Assembly (NCBI GenBank): GCA_964036045.1
Contig: OZ038381.1
Span: 63,736,242 to 63,800,241, forward strand
Direction of reading: 5' to 3'
DNA: 64,000 bases
Source of the DNA: Eutreptiella sp. 'Long Island Sound 2002'
Taxonomy: Eukaryota > Euglenozoa > Euglenophyceae > Eutreptiales > Eutreptiaceae
The position numbers and the translations under genes are program-made. Every line of letters starts with the position of its first letter. The stretch's first letter is position 1. The notes below the pieces were generated by a model that worked only from the letters and a program-made list of their open reading frames with translations, searched no databases and was not told the DNA's origin. This document shows positions 41,650-53,159 of this stretch, one piece after another.

Positions 41650-43310
41650 GGTTCGGCCCAAAAGAGGGCAGAAATGCTACGTCACCCCTCCATTCTCGGG
41701 GTCCCCAACATAGGGGACAAAATCAGCAGCCAAAACCTACGCTCGGGGTCACAATGATGCCCCTCGTATCTCAAAGTATGGATCTCTAGTACAGCCATAA
41801 GCCCAAATGGCTGCACCCCTCAAAGGCCACCGGTGGGCCACGGGTCAAAAAAGATGCCTGGCACGCGCCCGGTGCGCCAACGCTCCCCCTAAAACAAAAT
41901 CTCCGGCGCCTCCGGCGCCGACAAAGCACATTGTTCCGTGTAACAATTTCGGGGTCCGTAGAGCCCCCCTCACCCCCTTTCGGGTCGGGTCCCGGAGAGG
42001 ATCGGCCCCCATGGCCTTACACGAGTTTGATGCGGCAACACCATTTGGAGGTTCAGTTTCCGGGGCTTTGCTTGGCGATGGAGTCACAGTCTCAACATTT
42101 GGAGGAGCACTAATTTCATCGATCTAATCATCACTCTCCTACAGTTCACGTTATGGGGCCTCATCATTTGCAGGGTCAATCTTTGGTGCTTCGCTAGACC
42201 ACTAAAAGCCGGACCAAAATAATTGATGGCCCAATTGTAGCTGGACATCGGTGCCGAGGCACAAGCAATAGTACGTTTGATTGGACCATGGAGGGTGTTG
42301 CATTGGTATTTTTAGTAGACATTGAAAAATGGTGGAAAAACTTTGCAGGCATTTGAGGGGGAGCTTTTGGCGTCATGGTTTGGAAGAGATCTGGTGTGGC
42401 GAGATTGATGGTGCACCCGAATTATCGTCAACCAGGGCAAAAATGATCACAGGAGAAAGCCATTGCGTTTGATGACCATATTTTGCCAATTCGATGCTAC
42501 ATAGAAATTGCCAACGCAACAATGCTTGCTCCACCCACATAGGGGGACTGCCGCATGGGCCACAAGTCCCACCTTGAGGCTGCCTGCACGGGGTGTACAT
42601 TGTGCCACATACAGCCAAGGCTGGAAGGCTTTAGCCCCTTACGCTTGCGTTGTGTGTACTTGCTACTCCTTTTGGATGGTTGTGACCAATGCCCATGCCA
42701 ATCAAACAACCCCACAGTTCCGATTTTCCACCAGCCCGGCGAGGTGAGTTCCACATTTAAACAGGTGGTCAAATTTTTGAGAGGCTCATCCTACATCTTG
42801 GACCATGCGGCACCGAAAGGAAAGTTGTTGCACTGAGTTACCCAAACTTGGACACCTGGAAGGCGCACCACAGATCCGATGACACGAAAAGTGCTGGGTT
42901 GCCTTGGGAGTGCAACCGGTGTAAATGCACAATGCCCTGTATGAGGTTCAAAAAAAACCAAATCCAGTGTCCAAATCCTTGCTCTGTGCACCCTTCATGC
43001 CAGTAAGCCTACTGGCATTGCGTGGTGTAGGCGTGACATGAGTGCTGACATGATCAGGCTGCTCACATGGTATACATGGTATGGCTGTTGGCATTGCAAT
43101 GTGCTCTCAGCCTGCAGTGATGTTCAGTGCTTTGCAGCCAGCACCACGCCCCTCTTTCTCCTGCTAACCCCGCCCTCTTGTACAACTTGCTCCAAAGAAG
43201 AGGCTTTGTGAGAGAAAACAGCCTGATGGGGCCCCTGAACGTGAACAAGACATGCCACGACAAGCAAAACTGTGAAAATGCATGAGGCCACAATATCTAC
43301 CCTGCCTTTT
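41650..43310. other. No supported gene
   Basis: Short frames on the minus strand near 42373-42772 have balanced composition (for example MWVEQALLRWQFLCSIELAK), but competing frames look equally plausible, so I make no call. A CTCCGGCGCCTCCGGCGCC palindromic word lies at about 41902-41921. Confidence 0.4.
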
Positions 43311-43318
43311 CAGCACAA

Positions 43319-43858
43319 TCATCCCACTCCCGACCCCTCAACTGTTGCCTTCATTCTGATGCCAACCCGGCACCCTCTGCACCGCATTTTGTCGCCACAT
43401 TGACTAGCAGGCCCCGGGCATTGACTCGGGTTCGTTCTGTGCGCCTCCTGCGGGTCCCTCACACGCTGCGCCGAACAACAGCTGCATCGTGAGGTGAGGG
43501 GGCATCGTGAGGTGAGGGGGCATCGTGGGATGAGGGGGCGTCGAACAAGAATTCGGTGACGACCTGTCCATTTCTTCGCACACTTCGCACACAAATCGTA
43601 CCCGCAGGCTGCGCATTGCCAGTGACTCGGGTCTTGCTGGATGTTTGGTCTCTCACACTTGTCGCAAATCCGCCCCAGGCACCTGGATCCTGCGGGCTTC
43701 CGGGTGCGAACCTTCATCTGTTTCTTACATTTCCCACAAGAAGGAGCCGTCTCTGTGTGAGGATCGTGTGGGCGGAATACATGAGCAGGCCACGTGCTCA
43801 CAGGGGGCCGGGACTGTGGGAATTTGCGGAACACTGACGATGCAGTGCATGCACACAC
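43319..43858 (-). CDS. Cys-rich (DC1/ZZ-like) zinc-finger ORF
   Basis: The frame contains SCGKCKKQMKVRTRKPAGSR, then CLGRICDKCERPNI, then HWQCAACGYDLCAKCAKKW. The pattern CxxC ... CxxC ... WxCxxCxYDLCxxC is that of treble-clef fingers such as DC1 and ZZ domains, which bind zinc and usually mediate protein contacts. Downstream the protein ends in a short repeat (RCPLTSRCPLTSRCS) made by three copies of a GGTGAGGGGGCATCGT-type DNA word at 43490-43540. No ATG is found at the open end of the frame, so the N-terminus is missing or spliced. Lone gene, function unknown. Confidence 0.5.
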   Translation of the reverse strand: MCACTASSVFRKFPQSRPPVSTWPAHVFRPHDPHTETAPSCGKCKKQMKVRTRKPAGSRCLGRICDKCERPNIQQDPSHWQCAACGYDLCAKCAKKWTGRHRILVRRPLIPRCPLTSRCPLTSRCSCCSAQRVRDPQEAHRTNPSQCPGPASQCGDKMRCRGCRVGIRMKATVEGSGVG

Positions 43859-43869
43859 AGAGCTCAGAA

Positions 43870-44555
43870 GGATAGCTGGGAAAATAGAAGGTGGAGGGGG
43901 ATGGACGAATGCAGAGGGATGGAGGCCAGAGTCGGGCTTTGAGACTGATGCTGTTTCCTTCGAAGAATCCCTCCATTCGAAGCCATGAGAAGGGCTGACC
44001 CACTGACGAAACCGACATCGCAGGGCGACCTACAACGGTCGGGGTACCGGCGACGAGTCGGCCCCTGTGCAGACAAAATATCACAAGGGCATGCTGCCAG
44101 CAGTCCGCAGTTCACCAACCGCAGCTCCAGGTGGGGCCAGACTTGCCGCAAAGACAAAACTGCACGCGACCGCACAAAAGTGGTGCAGAAGGACAAGCAA
44201 AATGGTGGGCATGACAACGCACCGCTCCGCTTCACTGGGGGCCTGCCACGTCGAGGCTTGATCATGGGCGTGAAGGGTGAGTGCGGCAGCTGAGTACCTG
44301 CAGTGGTACTGAGAGCTTTGTTAGACGAACAGCTTGTACTGAGTATCTCTACTGCAAAACATGTGGCAGCAAACAACGAGAGACACAAGACATACAAAAA
44401 AAAAACATGACCAAAAGAGTACAGGGTACGCTTCTGTTGCCGGGGGTGGAGACTGCTCGTTGACACGTTGAATGGTAGAGTATGAAAAGAGTCAGAGTAA
44501 TTGGAAATTCAAGCTGAGGTACGGCAAGGGGCCTGGTAGGGCTATTGTGGTGGAC
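43870..44555. other. No supported gene
   Basis: Open frames on both strands, none with recognisable content. An A run with ATACAAAAAAAAAAC is at 44392-44405. Confidence 0.4.
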
Positions 44556-44559
44556 GGGC

Positions 44560-47388
44560 TATTGACATGGCATGGTTGCTGACATGGTGGGGCTGCTGAC
44601 ATAATATGACTGGTGATATGGTGAGGTTGCTGACATGGTGGGGTTGTTGACATGGTGGGGGCTGACATGGTATGGCTGCTGACATGGTGGGGTTGCTAAG
44701 ATGGTGGGGCTGCTGACGTGCTGACATGGTATGGCTGCGGACATGGTGGGGTTGCTAAGATGGTGGGGCTGCTGACGTGGTGGGGCTGCTGACATAGTGC
44801 GGCTGCTGACATGGTGGAGCTGCTTACATGGTGGGGCTGCTGACATGGTATGTCTGCTGACATGGTGGGGCTGCTGACATTGTGGCGCTGCTGACATGGT
44901 ATGGCTGCTGACATGGTAAGGCTGCTGAAATGGTATGGCTGCTGACATGGTATGGCTGCTGACATGGTGGGGCTGCTGACATTGTGGCGCTGCTGACATG
45001 GTATGGCTGCTGACATGGTAGGGCTGCTGACATGGTTGCTAACATGGTGGGCCCGTGGATGCGGTGGGGCTGCTGCCGTCGTGGGGCTGACAACATGGTA
45101 TGGCTGCTGACATGGTACGGCTAGTGACATGGTGGGGCTGTCAAGATAGTCGGGGTGCTAAAATAGTATGGTTGCCGACATGGTATGGTTGATGACATGG
45201 TGGAGCTATCGACATAGCATGGTTTCTGACATGGCCGGGCTGTTGACATGGTATGGCTGCCGACATAGTGTTGCTGCTAACATGGTGGGGCTGAGAACAT
45301 GGTGGGGCTGCTCACAAGGTCAGCAGCCCCGCCACTTCGGGAGCCTCACCTAATCAGTAGCCATACAAGGAGCCCTACCACGTCAGCAGCCCTACCATAT
45401 CAGCAGCCATACCATGTTAGCAGCCCCACCATGTCAGTAGCCACACCACGTCGCTAGAGATACAATGTCAGCAACCCCACCATGTCGGCAGCCCCGGCAT
45501 GTCAGCAGCCCCAGGATATCAACGGCCCCGACATGCCAACGGCTCTAGAATGTTAGTAGCCTCGCCATGTCAGCAGCCCCACCGTGTCAGTGACCTGGGA
45601 TGGTAGCAGCGCCACCATGTTAGAAGCCCCGCCATGACATTGACCCCACCATATGGGCAGCAATACCATGTCAACAGCCCCACCATATAGGCAGCCATAC
45701 CATGTCGGTAGGCCCCCCACGTCAGCAGCCTCACCATAAAGGCAGCCCCGCCATGTCAGCAGCCATACCATGATAGCAGCCATAACATGTTCAATAACCA
45801 AACCACGTCAGCAGCTATACCATGTCTGTAGCGCCAAGATGTCAGTGGCCCCATGATGTTAGAAGCCCCACCATGTTAGCAACCCACAGTGTTAGCAGCC
45901 CCCCCAATGTCACAAGCCGCGCCATGGCAGCAACCCCACCGTATGGGCAGCAATACTATTTTAGCTGTGCCACAATTTGGGCAACCATACCATGTTAGCA
46001 ACCCCACTATGTCAGCAACCCCACCATGGCGGCAGCCCCACCATGTCGGCAGCCTCACCATGTTAGCAGCCCCACGATGTTAGTAGCCATACCATGTCAG
46101 CAGGCATACCATGTCACCAGCCCCATGTCAGCAGCCAACCCATTCCAGGTCATCGGCTTGTGAGCAGCTCAACCATGTCAGGAGCCCCACGATGTCAATA
46201 GCCCCACCATGTCAACCGCCCGACCATATTGGCGGCCGTACCATGTCAGTAGCCCCGCGATGTTAACGGCCCTGGATGTCAGCAGCCCATCCAATGTAAC
46301 AAGCCCCGCCATGGCAGCAACCCTTCCATATGGGCAGCAAAACCATGTCAGTTGTGCCACCGTATGGGAAACCATACCATATTAGAAGCCCCACCATGTC
46401 AGCAACCCCACAATGTCAGCAGCCCAACCATGTCAGCAACCATACCATGTCAACAGTCCAACCAGGTCGGTAGCGGAGCCATTCCATATCGGCAGCTTCA
46501 CCATGCGAGCAGCCTTACCATATCAGCAGCCCCAGGATGTCAGCAGCCCCAGGATGTCATCGGCCCGACCATATTGGCAGCCAAACCATGTTAACAACCC
46601 ACAAGATGTTAGCAGCCCCGCAATGTCATAAGCCCCACCATGTCAGCAGCCCAGGATGTCAGCAGGCCCCCCGTCGTCAAAAGCCCAGCCATGGCAGCAC
46701 CCCCCATACCCGTCCCACAGGGTAAGGAATTTCCAGCCCTGTTTAGAATCCTGGCGTGCAATACCTGCAACCACGTAGTAGCCATCGACTGCCATCTCAT
46801 TGGCAGTCATTTCTTCGAGTTTGTGTGCCTCCTCAGGGTTGGCAGCGTTCTCTAGGTCGATACGCTCGACCTCTCTGTCTGACAGACGCCACTCATCCCA
46901 GGACAGTTCGTCAGGCCATATGGGCAGCGATACCATGTCAATTGTGCCACAATATGCCCCAACATGTCAGCAACCGGCAGCACCACCATGTTAGCAGCCA
47001 TACCATGTCAGCACCTGACGATGTAGTAGCCATACCATGTCAGCAGCCCAACCATGTCACCAGCCCCGGGATGTCAGCAACCCCACCATGTCAACTGCCC
47101 CACCACTGTTAGCAACCCCACCATGTCAGCCGCCCCACCACTGTCAGCCGCCCCACCATGTCAGCACCCCTGCGATGTCGGCAGCCTCACCACGTCGGCA
47201 GCCATACCATGTTGGCAGGCCCACCATGTCAGCAGCCATACCATGTCAGCAGCCCAAGCATGCCACCAGCCTCTTGATGTCAGTAGCCTAACAATGTCAG
47301 CAACCGCACCATGTCAGCAGCCCCAGTATGTTGAACGCATACCCATATCAGCAGCCATACAATATCAGGAGCCCCACCATCTCACCCT
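44560..47388. repeat. Minisatellite, core CCATGTCAGCAGCC, block 1
   Basis: A degenerate 18-20 bp repeat: CCATGTCAGCAGCCCCA or ...CATAC. From 44560 to about 45315 it is in reverse orientation (GGCTGCTGACATGG); from about 45318 to 47388 it is forward. The translated runs of SAAPPCQQPHHVSS type are by-products and not proteins. A unique insert with a chromodomain-like frame lies at about 46690-46930. Confidence 0.9.
46643..46936 (-). pseudogene. Chromodomain-like fragment inside the minisatellite
   Basis: The minus strand reads YYVVAGIARQDSKQGWKFLT then LWDGYG, matching the chromodomain pattern Y-x-V-x-x-I ... YLVKWxGY. Upstream in the same frame is WPDELSWDEWRLSDREVERI, which resembles EELWQRKIRLLPDREKDVIR at 61.1 kb. 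Both flanks are minisatellite, so only about 240 bp of a former gene or element is left. Chromodomains bind methylated histone tails and occur in retroelement integrases; no integrase is visible here. Confidence 0.5.
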
Positions 47389-47812
47389 AGTGACCTAGAT
47401 TAAACCCAATATAGTTAATATCTGGCCAAAAATTAACACGTTAATCTCAAGTTTGCATTTTTTTAAGGGGGGGTTAGGGGGTTTGCCGTGAAAATTATGA
47501 CCCCCATCGGGTGCCTTACAGGCTTGGGTGTCATTTCCCCCCGAGGGTTGGTGGGGGGGTCCTACCCATGTGGTTGTTTCAAAATGTTAAAATGGCTCTC
47601 GGCTTTAATTTTTGTTTTTAATTTTTGGATTAATATTTGAAAAATTAAAAATTAAAGAGTCGCCAGCATTCCTATTAGTCTCACAAATATTAACTCTATT
47701 CCCCAATATTAACCCTCCTAACAATGGCACAACACAACATGTAATGCATTATGTGTGTGTTCATGTATGTTGTGCATGGCCATTGTGGCCCATTGGGTCC
47801 CCATGCGGGCCC

Positions 47813-49091
47813 TCATACCTCGTGGGACCCCGTACCGGGGTCCCACATCTTCGCGGGTCCGGATGGGGCATTAGTGGGGTTAGTGGGTTCGGTGGTAGGG
47901 TTCAGGTTCGGGGGGTTAGTCTCTTCGTCTGTGGGGGCGGGGGGTTTGGGCTTTTTCTTGCCCGACCGGGCCTCGTCCCGGTACCGCTCGGCCTCCTTGG
48001 GGGTGGGGAAGAGGAGGGGCCGGGCCACCTCGTAGAGGGTGGTGCCGCCCGAGTATTCCACCCACACGGCACCATCCGTCCGTGGATACCATGGACGGTG
48101 CCCCTCTCTACCCCGGTGTACCCCGGGGTAGGGTACGTGGACGACCGTCCCGACGATCGGATCCTCGGGACGGTCGTCCTTCTTCTCGGCACCCTTGGGG
48201 GTGTAGGGGGGGGGGGGGTGGCGGTCTTGGGGGGGTTGGTGGGTTTGGGGGCGGAGACGGCCTTCGTAGGCCGTGCGGTGGTGGTGGAGGGGGGGGGGGG
48301 TTGGGCTTTTTGTTACGGGAGATCGCCGCGTCGTCGCTCTCCGAGCCGCACCCAAGCCAACCCCCAAGCGGCGTGCATTCGCCACGGCCTCGGTGACATC
48401 CTCCTCCAAATAGAGGAGGTAGTTCGATTGGCACGCCTCCTTGCAACAATGTGCACGGTAGGCACGCGCCACCTCAGCCGCACGTAGGTCCCCGTGGGGC
48501 GGCTTGTCCGTGTACAATTCCCGGAGGAGGTCACGCATGGCCATGACGGCTTGCCATTCACCATCCTCCGGGACGTAGTCCAACAACGGACCAAGTTCCT
48601 CCCACGCGAGGAACAATGCACGGGCCTCCTCCCCGTCGGGTGCCGCCGACGCACCCAACTTCACACCCCTGCGGGCCCGGTAGAGGACCCGTTGCACGGC
48701 GTTGACGTTCTCCTTGGGGAGGTCCACGAGGCGTGTCTCGATGAAAGCCACTTGGAGCCAGCCTATGGCGATGCAACAATGGAGGATGCATAGGAAGACC
48801 ACGCACCGGTCAACCACAATGTGTGGATGCCCTATGCATCCCCCATCCTGCAAGCTACGGCCGGTCTCCTTGTAGCGGAGGCGGGCCGCCTCATCACGGT
48901 CCAAGGTGCGCCGGGTCGCCACGTTGACCCATGCCGCCGCAACCTTGTCCCACACCCCCATATTGTAAATTGAGCCCACCAAGGGCGAGGTGGACACACC
49001 GATGAGGCGCCGCACGAAGGGTTGGTCTCCCCCGAGGACCAACCCGCTTGGCACCCAGCGCGACACCCAGTAGAACTTCTTGCGATCTTAT
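47813..49091 (-). CDS. Gene X copy 2, C-terminal exon
   Basis: The frame is open from the insertion point at 49091, with a TAA at 49088-49090 very near its start, and then for 417 codons from 49066 to a TGA at 47813. Landmarks are GVSTSPLVGSIYNMGVWDKV, FLCILHCCIAIGWLQVAF, VQRVLYRARRGVKLGASAAP and AVMAMRDLLRELYTDK, all matched in copy 1. A Pro/His linker follows and then VVHVPYPGVHRGREGHRPWY and AVWVEYSGGTTLYEVARPLL, the shared C-terminal domain, and a Lys/Pro-rich tail ending in NPTTEPTNPTN. FLCILHCCIAIGWLQVAFI is hydrophobic but too polar at the edges to call a membrane segment. At the TAA, copy 1 has TAC (HIYD), so the stop is a point change. Function unknown. Confidence 0.6.
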
Positions 49092-49099
49092 ATGGACTG
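49092..49099. repeat. Target-site duplication of hAT-like element 2 (left)
   Basis: ATGGACTG, repeated exactly at 51956-51963. Confidence 0.85.
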
Positions 49100-51955
49100 C
49101 ACGGGGGGGCCGTCCCCTCGCTTTTAGACGCGACTCCCCCCCCCAGTAGAAGTGGGCCGAAGGCCCCAAGGGGGGGGGGTGGGGGGGGGGGGGCATTGGA
49201 GGGGGGGTTCAGGGAGGGGCGATGGGGGGGGGCGGTCGGGAGGGTCAGTTGGGGGGGGGTGGTCCAGGTGGGGCGATTTGGGGTGGTGAAGGGGGGGGGG
49301 CAGGCTCCCGTTACCTCCCCTTGCCCTCCCTCTGGGGTGAGAGCTAGGGCTAGGGTTAGGGCTAGGGTTAGGGTTAGGGTCACCGAGCTGGTGGAACCAG
49401 TCTTGGTTTTATAACCCTTTTTAGTGTCTAGGGTGGACCTACCAGGTTTAGCAGCAAGCAACAGCAGCAAGCAGCAAGCAACAGCACGCGCGAAATGGGT
49501 AAAAATCAGAACTCCGTCGTGGTGCTTCCAATTCGGCTGAAATATTGGTGGATGATACCTATGGGTGTGAAGTACAATCACACAAAGTTTGAGCAAGAAA
49601 CTCAACGGTGGCGGCCGGGAACGGGATTCCCAAGTCACGGACCTCAATTTCAAAAACTGCAGTTTAGGGCCAAAAACAGCCAATTTTGGACTAAAAAAGC
49701 CCTGGAACACATTCAAAACGGCCAAACGAAGGGAAACGGCGGGTACACTGCACGTGCGGCTTGACTTCCCCGTGTCAACGAGCTCTTTGCGGCCCTCTAA
49801 CTCCATGATGGGTGTTCGAAATGGCCCAAAAAGGCCCCAGAAGCCCCAAATGCCGACAGCCACAAACCAAGAATAGGCCATATCTTTGGCTACATGGCTC
49901 AAAATGCGATTCCGAGGGCACCTACTCCACCCGCAACCCCCCACTTTTTGTGGTTTCCACCCCTCAGAATTGCCCAAACGGACGCCTAGACCCCAATACC
50001 TAGGCCCACTAGGCTGCGGCAAGTTGCAAGCTCAAGCCCAAACACGTGGGTGCCCAAATGGGTCAACAGGGTCCAGTAGGGGCAAAAAGATGACTTTTCT
50101 CAAAACTGATCGTAGACCATGTGCGACGCTAAAACGGGTGTTTTTGGACCGTTTTGAGCTTGTGGTGGCCTATTTTGGTCCTCCGAAAATCCCAAAATGC
50201 CTTGAAAATGGGCTGTTTTGGGACCGAAAATGGGTAAAAAATGGGTCAAAAACGCATTTTTCCAAACCTCATCCTAGACCATTTGGGGTGCACAAACGGG
50301 TGAAATGAGCCCATTTTGAGCCCATTTTGGGGTATTTTGGCCCCTCAGAAGTCCAAAAAGCCTTGAAAGTGGGCCTCGTGGTGATGGGGTTCACTTGCAA
50401 GCCGATTCCACTTTGTCAAGAGCCATCAATGTGTGAATCATTCTTGATGCCCCTCACCAGTCATAGCTGATGTTCCCTCCCCCACCAGCTAGGTCCCAAT
50501 ATTCAGTCTTGATTAGGGTTAGGGTCACCGAGCTGGTGGAACCAGTCTTGGTTTTGTAACCCTTTTTAGTGTCTAGGGTGGACCTACTAGGTTTAGCAGC
50601 AGCAGCAAGCAAGCAGCAGCAGCAAGCAAGCAAGCAGCACGCGCGAAATGGGTAAAAATCAGAATTATGTCGTGGTGCTTCCAATTCGGGTGAAATTTTG
50701 GTGGATGATACCTATGGGTGTGAAGTACAATCACACAAAGTTTGAGCCAGAAACTCAACGGTGGCGGCCGGGAACGGGATTCCCAAGTCGCGGACCTCAA
50801 TTTCAAAAACTGTAGTTTAGGGCCAAAAATAGCCAATTTTGGACTAAAAAAGCCCTGGAACACATTCAAAACGGCCAAACGAAGGGAAACGGCGGGTACA
50901 CTGCACGTGCGGCTTGACTTCCCCGTGTCAACGAGCTCTTTGCGGCCCTCTAACTCCATGATATGTCACGGAAACGGCCCAAAAAGGCCCCCAGAAGCCC
51001 CAAATGCCGACAGCCACAAACCAAGAACAGGCCATATCTTTGGCTACATGGCTCAAAATGCGATTCCGAGGGCACCTACTCCACCAACAACCCCCCACTT
51101 TTTGTGGTTTCCACCCCTTAGAATTGCCCAAACGGACGCCTAGACCCCAATACCTAGGCCCACTAGGCTGCGGCAAGCTGCAAGCTCAAGCCCAAACACG
51201 TGGGTGCCCAAATGGGTCAACAGGGTCCAATAGGGGCAAAAAGATGACTTTTCTAAAAAATGATCCTAGACCATGTGCAACGCTAAAACAAGTGTTTTTG
51301 GACCGTTTTGAGCTTGTGGCGGCCCAGTTTGGTCCTCCGAAAATCCCAAAATGCCTTGACAGTGGGCTGTGTTGTGACCAAAAATGGGCCAAAAATGGCT
51401 CAAAAACGCATTTTTCCAAACCTCATCCTAGACCATTTGGGGTGCACAAACGGGTGAAATGAGCCCATTTTGAGCCCATTTTGGGGCATTTTGGCCCCTC
51501 AGAAGTCCAAAAAGCCTTCAAAGTGGGCCTTGTGGTGATGGGGTTCACTTGCAGGCTGATTTCACTTTGTCAAGAGCCATCAATGTGTAAATCATTCTTG
51601 ATGTCCCTCACTAGTCATAGCTGATGTTCCCTCCCCCACCAGCTCGGTCCCAATATTCAGTCTTGATTAGGGTTAGGGTCATGGGTAGGGTTAGGTGTAG
51701 GGTTAGGAGCAGGATGAGGGTTGGGGTGGGCGTTAGAGTCAAGGTTGGGTTCAAGTATAGCGTTGGGGTGCTCCACCGCCTGGGCGGGGAGGGATGCTAC
51801 GTAGGCAAGGGGAATGAAAAAAATTTCGGGCGCCTTCGGCGCCACCCTATGTATGGCTAGTAGCCATTGACCCTTGGTAACTAAGTGGGCCCGGAGGGCC
51901 CGGAGGGGGGGGGGGGGGGGTCGCGTACCAGGACCGAGGAGACGGCCCCCCCGTG
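49100..51955. mobile_element. Non-autonomous hAT-like element, 2856 bp
   Basis: The left end is CACGGGGGGGCCGTCCCCTC. The right end read inward is CACGGGGGGGCCGTCTCCTC, and both continue imperfectly to a shared ACGCGAC plus C run. Each end abuts an 8-bp duplication, ATGGACTG. It is inserted in an exon of gene X copy 2, and removing it with one duplication rejoins the homology to copy 1 (CAGTCCAT/ATAAGAT versus CAGCACATCTACGAC). It encodes no transposase. The interior is mostly a tandem duplication of about 1.15 kb with TTAGGG runs at its joints, plus G-rich sequence at 49170-49310 and 51905-51920. Confidence 0.85.
49341..51720. repeat. Tandem 1.15-kb duplication with TTAGGG-type joints
   Basis: CACCGAGCTGGTGGAACCAG occurs at 49381 and 50526 (1145 bp apart), and TCATAGCTGATGTTCCCTCC at 50461 and 51614 (1153 bp apart). 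The whole unit in between is alike. TAGGGTTAGGGTTAGGGT precedes the first unit (49350-49380), ATTAGGGTTAGGGT lies at the joint (50511-50525), and a degenerate run of the same motif follows the second unit (51664-51720). Confidence 0.85.
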
Positions 51956-51963
51956 ATGGACTG
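51956..51963. repeat. Target-site duplication of hAT-like element 2 (right)
   Basis: ATGGACTG, an exact copy of 49092-49099. Confidence 0.85.
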
Positions 51964-51969
51964 CAATAC

Positions 51970-52128
51970 CTACAAAAAAGACATGGATTAATATTTGCAT
52001 TAATTTCTCGAGACTAACATTAAGTTAATTTTTCAGTCGGCGTTAATATTAACCGAAATGTGGAAATTAATCTCGAGAAATGAACGCAAAAAACGCAAAA
52101 ATTAACAAACAACGAATGGAACACAAAC
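51970..52128 (-). other. Intron of gene X copy 2
   Basis: The donor is AAG-GTTTGTG at 52128 and the acceptor TTTTTTGTAG ends at 51970. It is 159 bp and AT-rich. Copy 1 has a 165-bp intron at the same place in the protein (3724-3560). Confidence 0.65.
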
Positions 52129-52941
52129 CTTCAAGTCGTCGGCCCATATGGTTGCTAGTGGCGCCATGTCCTTGTCCCCGCACACAGCCATCCCTATCAC
52201 CCACAAGTACGCGGGTGTGCGGCCCCATGCGCCGTGGTTGAGGAGCCCAATGGGGAGTTGGGTCCAACTACCACCGGCGCACGGGTACGCATCCCCACGC
52301 ACTATGAAGGTGAGGGGCCTTGTCCAATTGATAGTGTCCACTAGCGATGGACGTCATTGGACGAACCGGGCCCACGAGGGTAGCGGCCAAGAGCGCCCAC
52401 TCGCCGGGGGATCGGGGATGGACACGGGTGGCCGTAGGTCAAGGGGGGTGACCAACTCCTTCCACGTGTCCGTGAAAGTATCCCCAGTGGGGATGGGGCT
52501 GGGGAACGGGGGGCCCGTTGCGGCCGTGTAGGCCCCCCTCCGGCGGCTCATATACTCCGACACGTGCCGGAAGCCAAGCTTGGGGACGTTCAAATCCATG
52601 AGGTGGCCGATGAGGTCCGGGGCCGGGAAGAGGTGGGAGGCATATTGCTTCGCCCCCTCCTTTTGCTTGTTGCGAATAAGGGAGGGGTAGCCAACCTCCG
52701 TGGCCTCGGACCATTGGGCCCGGGCCAAGGGAGATGAAGCCACCCACTCACCAACGAGTTGGGAGACCAAAGGGTCCCGCCAACTCTTGGCCCCACTCAA
52801 ACGCACGAGCGTCATGTTAAACTCGGTAAGGGTGTCCCGAGAGAAAGGCATAACAAGAGCTATACAAGGGAACATGGTGGCGTGGAGTGGGGGGGGATGC
52901 GGGCAACCGGAGGCGGGGGTGTCCAAGACACCCACCAACAC
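52129..52941 (-). CDS. Gene X copy 2, N-terminal exon
   Basis: The open frame includes MFPCIALVMPFSRDTLTEFN and LVRLSGAKSWRDPLVSQLVG, then PFPSPIPTGDTFTDTWKELV, ASGRSWPLPSWARFVQ, a TGA at 52354-52356, and in the same frame INWTRPLTFIVRGDAYPCAG and CGDKDMAPLATIWADDLK to the donor at 52128. At the TGA, copy 1 has TGC (VQC), so this is a single-base nonsense change. The first ATG is at about 52875 (MFPCIA). The family is unknown to me; sequence order is conserved with copy 1, so both descend from a functional gene. Confidence 0.6.
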
Positions 52942-53159
52942 AACATTGGAACCTCTCTACTATACGGATATGCAACAATATACCACGTAACACCCCTTAT
53001 GGGTCCTCATATGTGCATGGAAAAATGGGTACAAATGACCCAATCAAAAAAATTGAACGTTAACCTCTTAATATTTGCGAGATTAATATATTAACGGGTT
53101 CATACATTAAAAACTGAAATTAACCATATTGACCATATTAACCTAGGTCACCGGGGCAG

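Larger units (their letters stand above)
47389..53153 (-). mobile_element. Gene X element, copy 2, with inverted ends
   Basis: The block interrupts the minisatellite, which continues on both sides. Its left edge reads CCCTAGTGACCTAGATTAA and its right edge, reverse complemented, CCCCGGTGACCTAGGTTAA: 16 of 19 bases match. Both edges are followed inward by AT-rich sequence with TTAATAT words. It holds one gene on the minus strand (52941-47813). I could not find a convincing target duplication. Without the inserted hAT-like element it would be about 2.9 kb. Confidence 0.5.

Noticed and set aside
49386-51660. Genes in the 1.15-kb tandem units (both strands show open frames)
   Set aside because: The frames are not conserved in reading quality between the two units and show no domain; the sequence looks non-coding.
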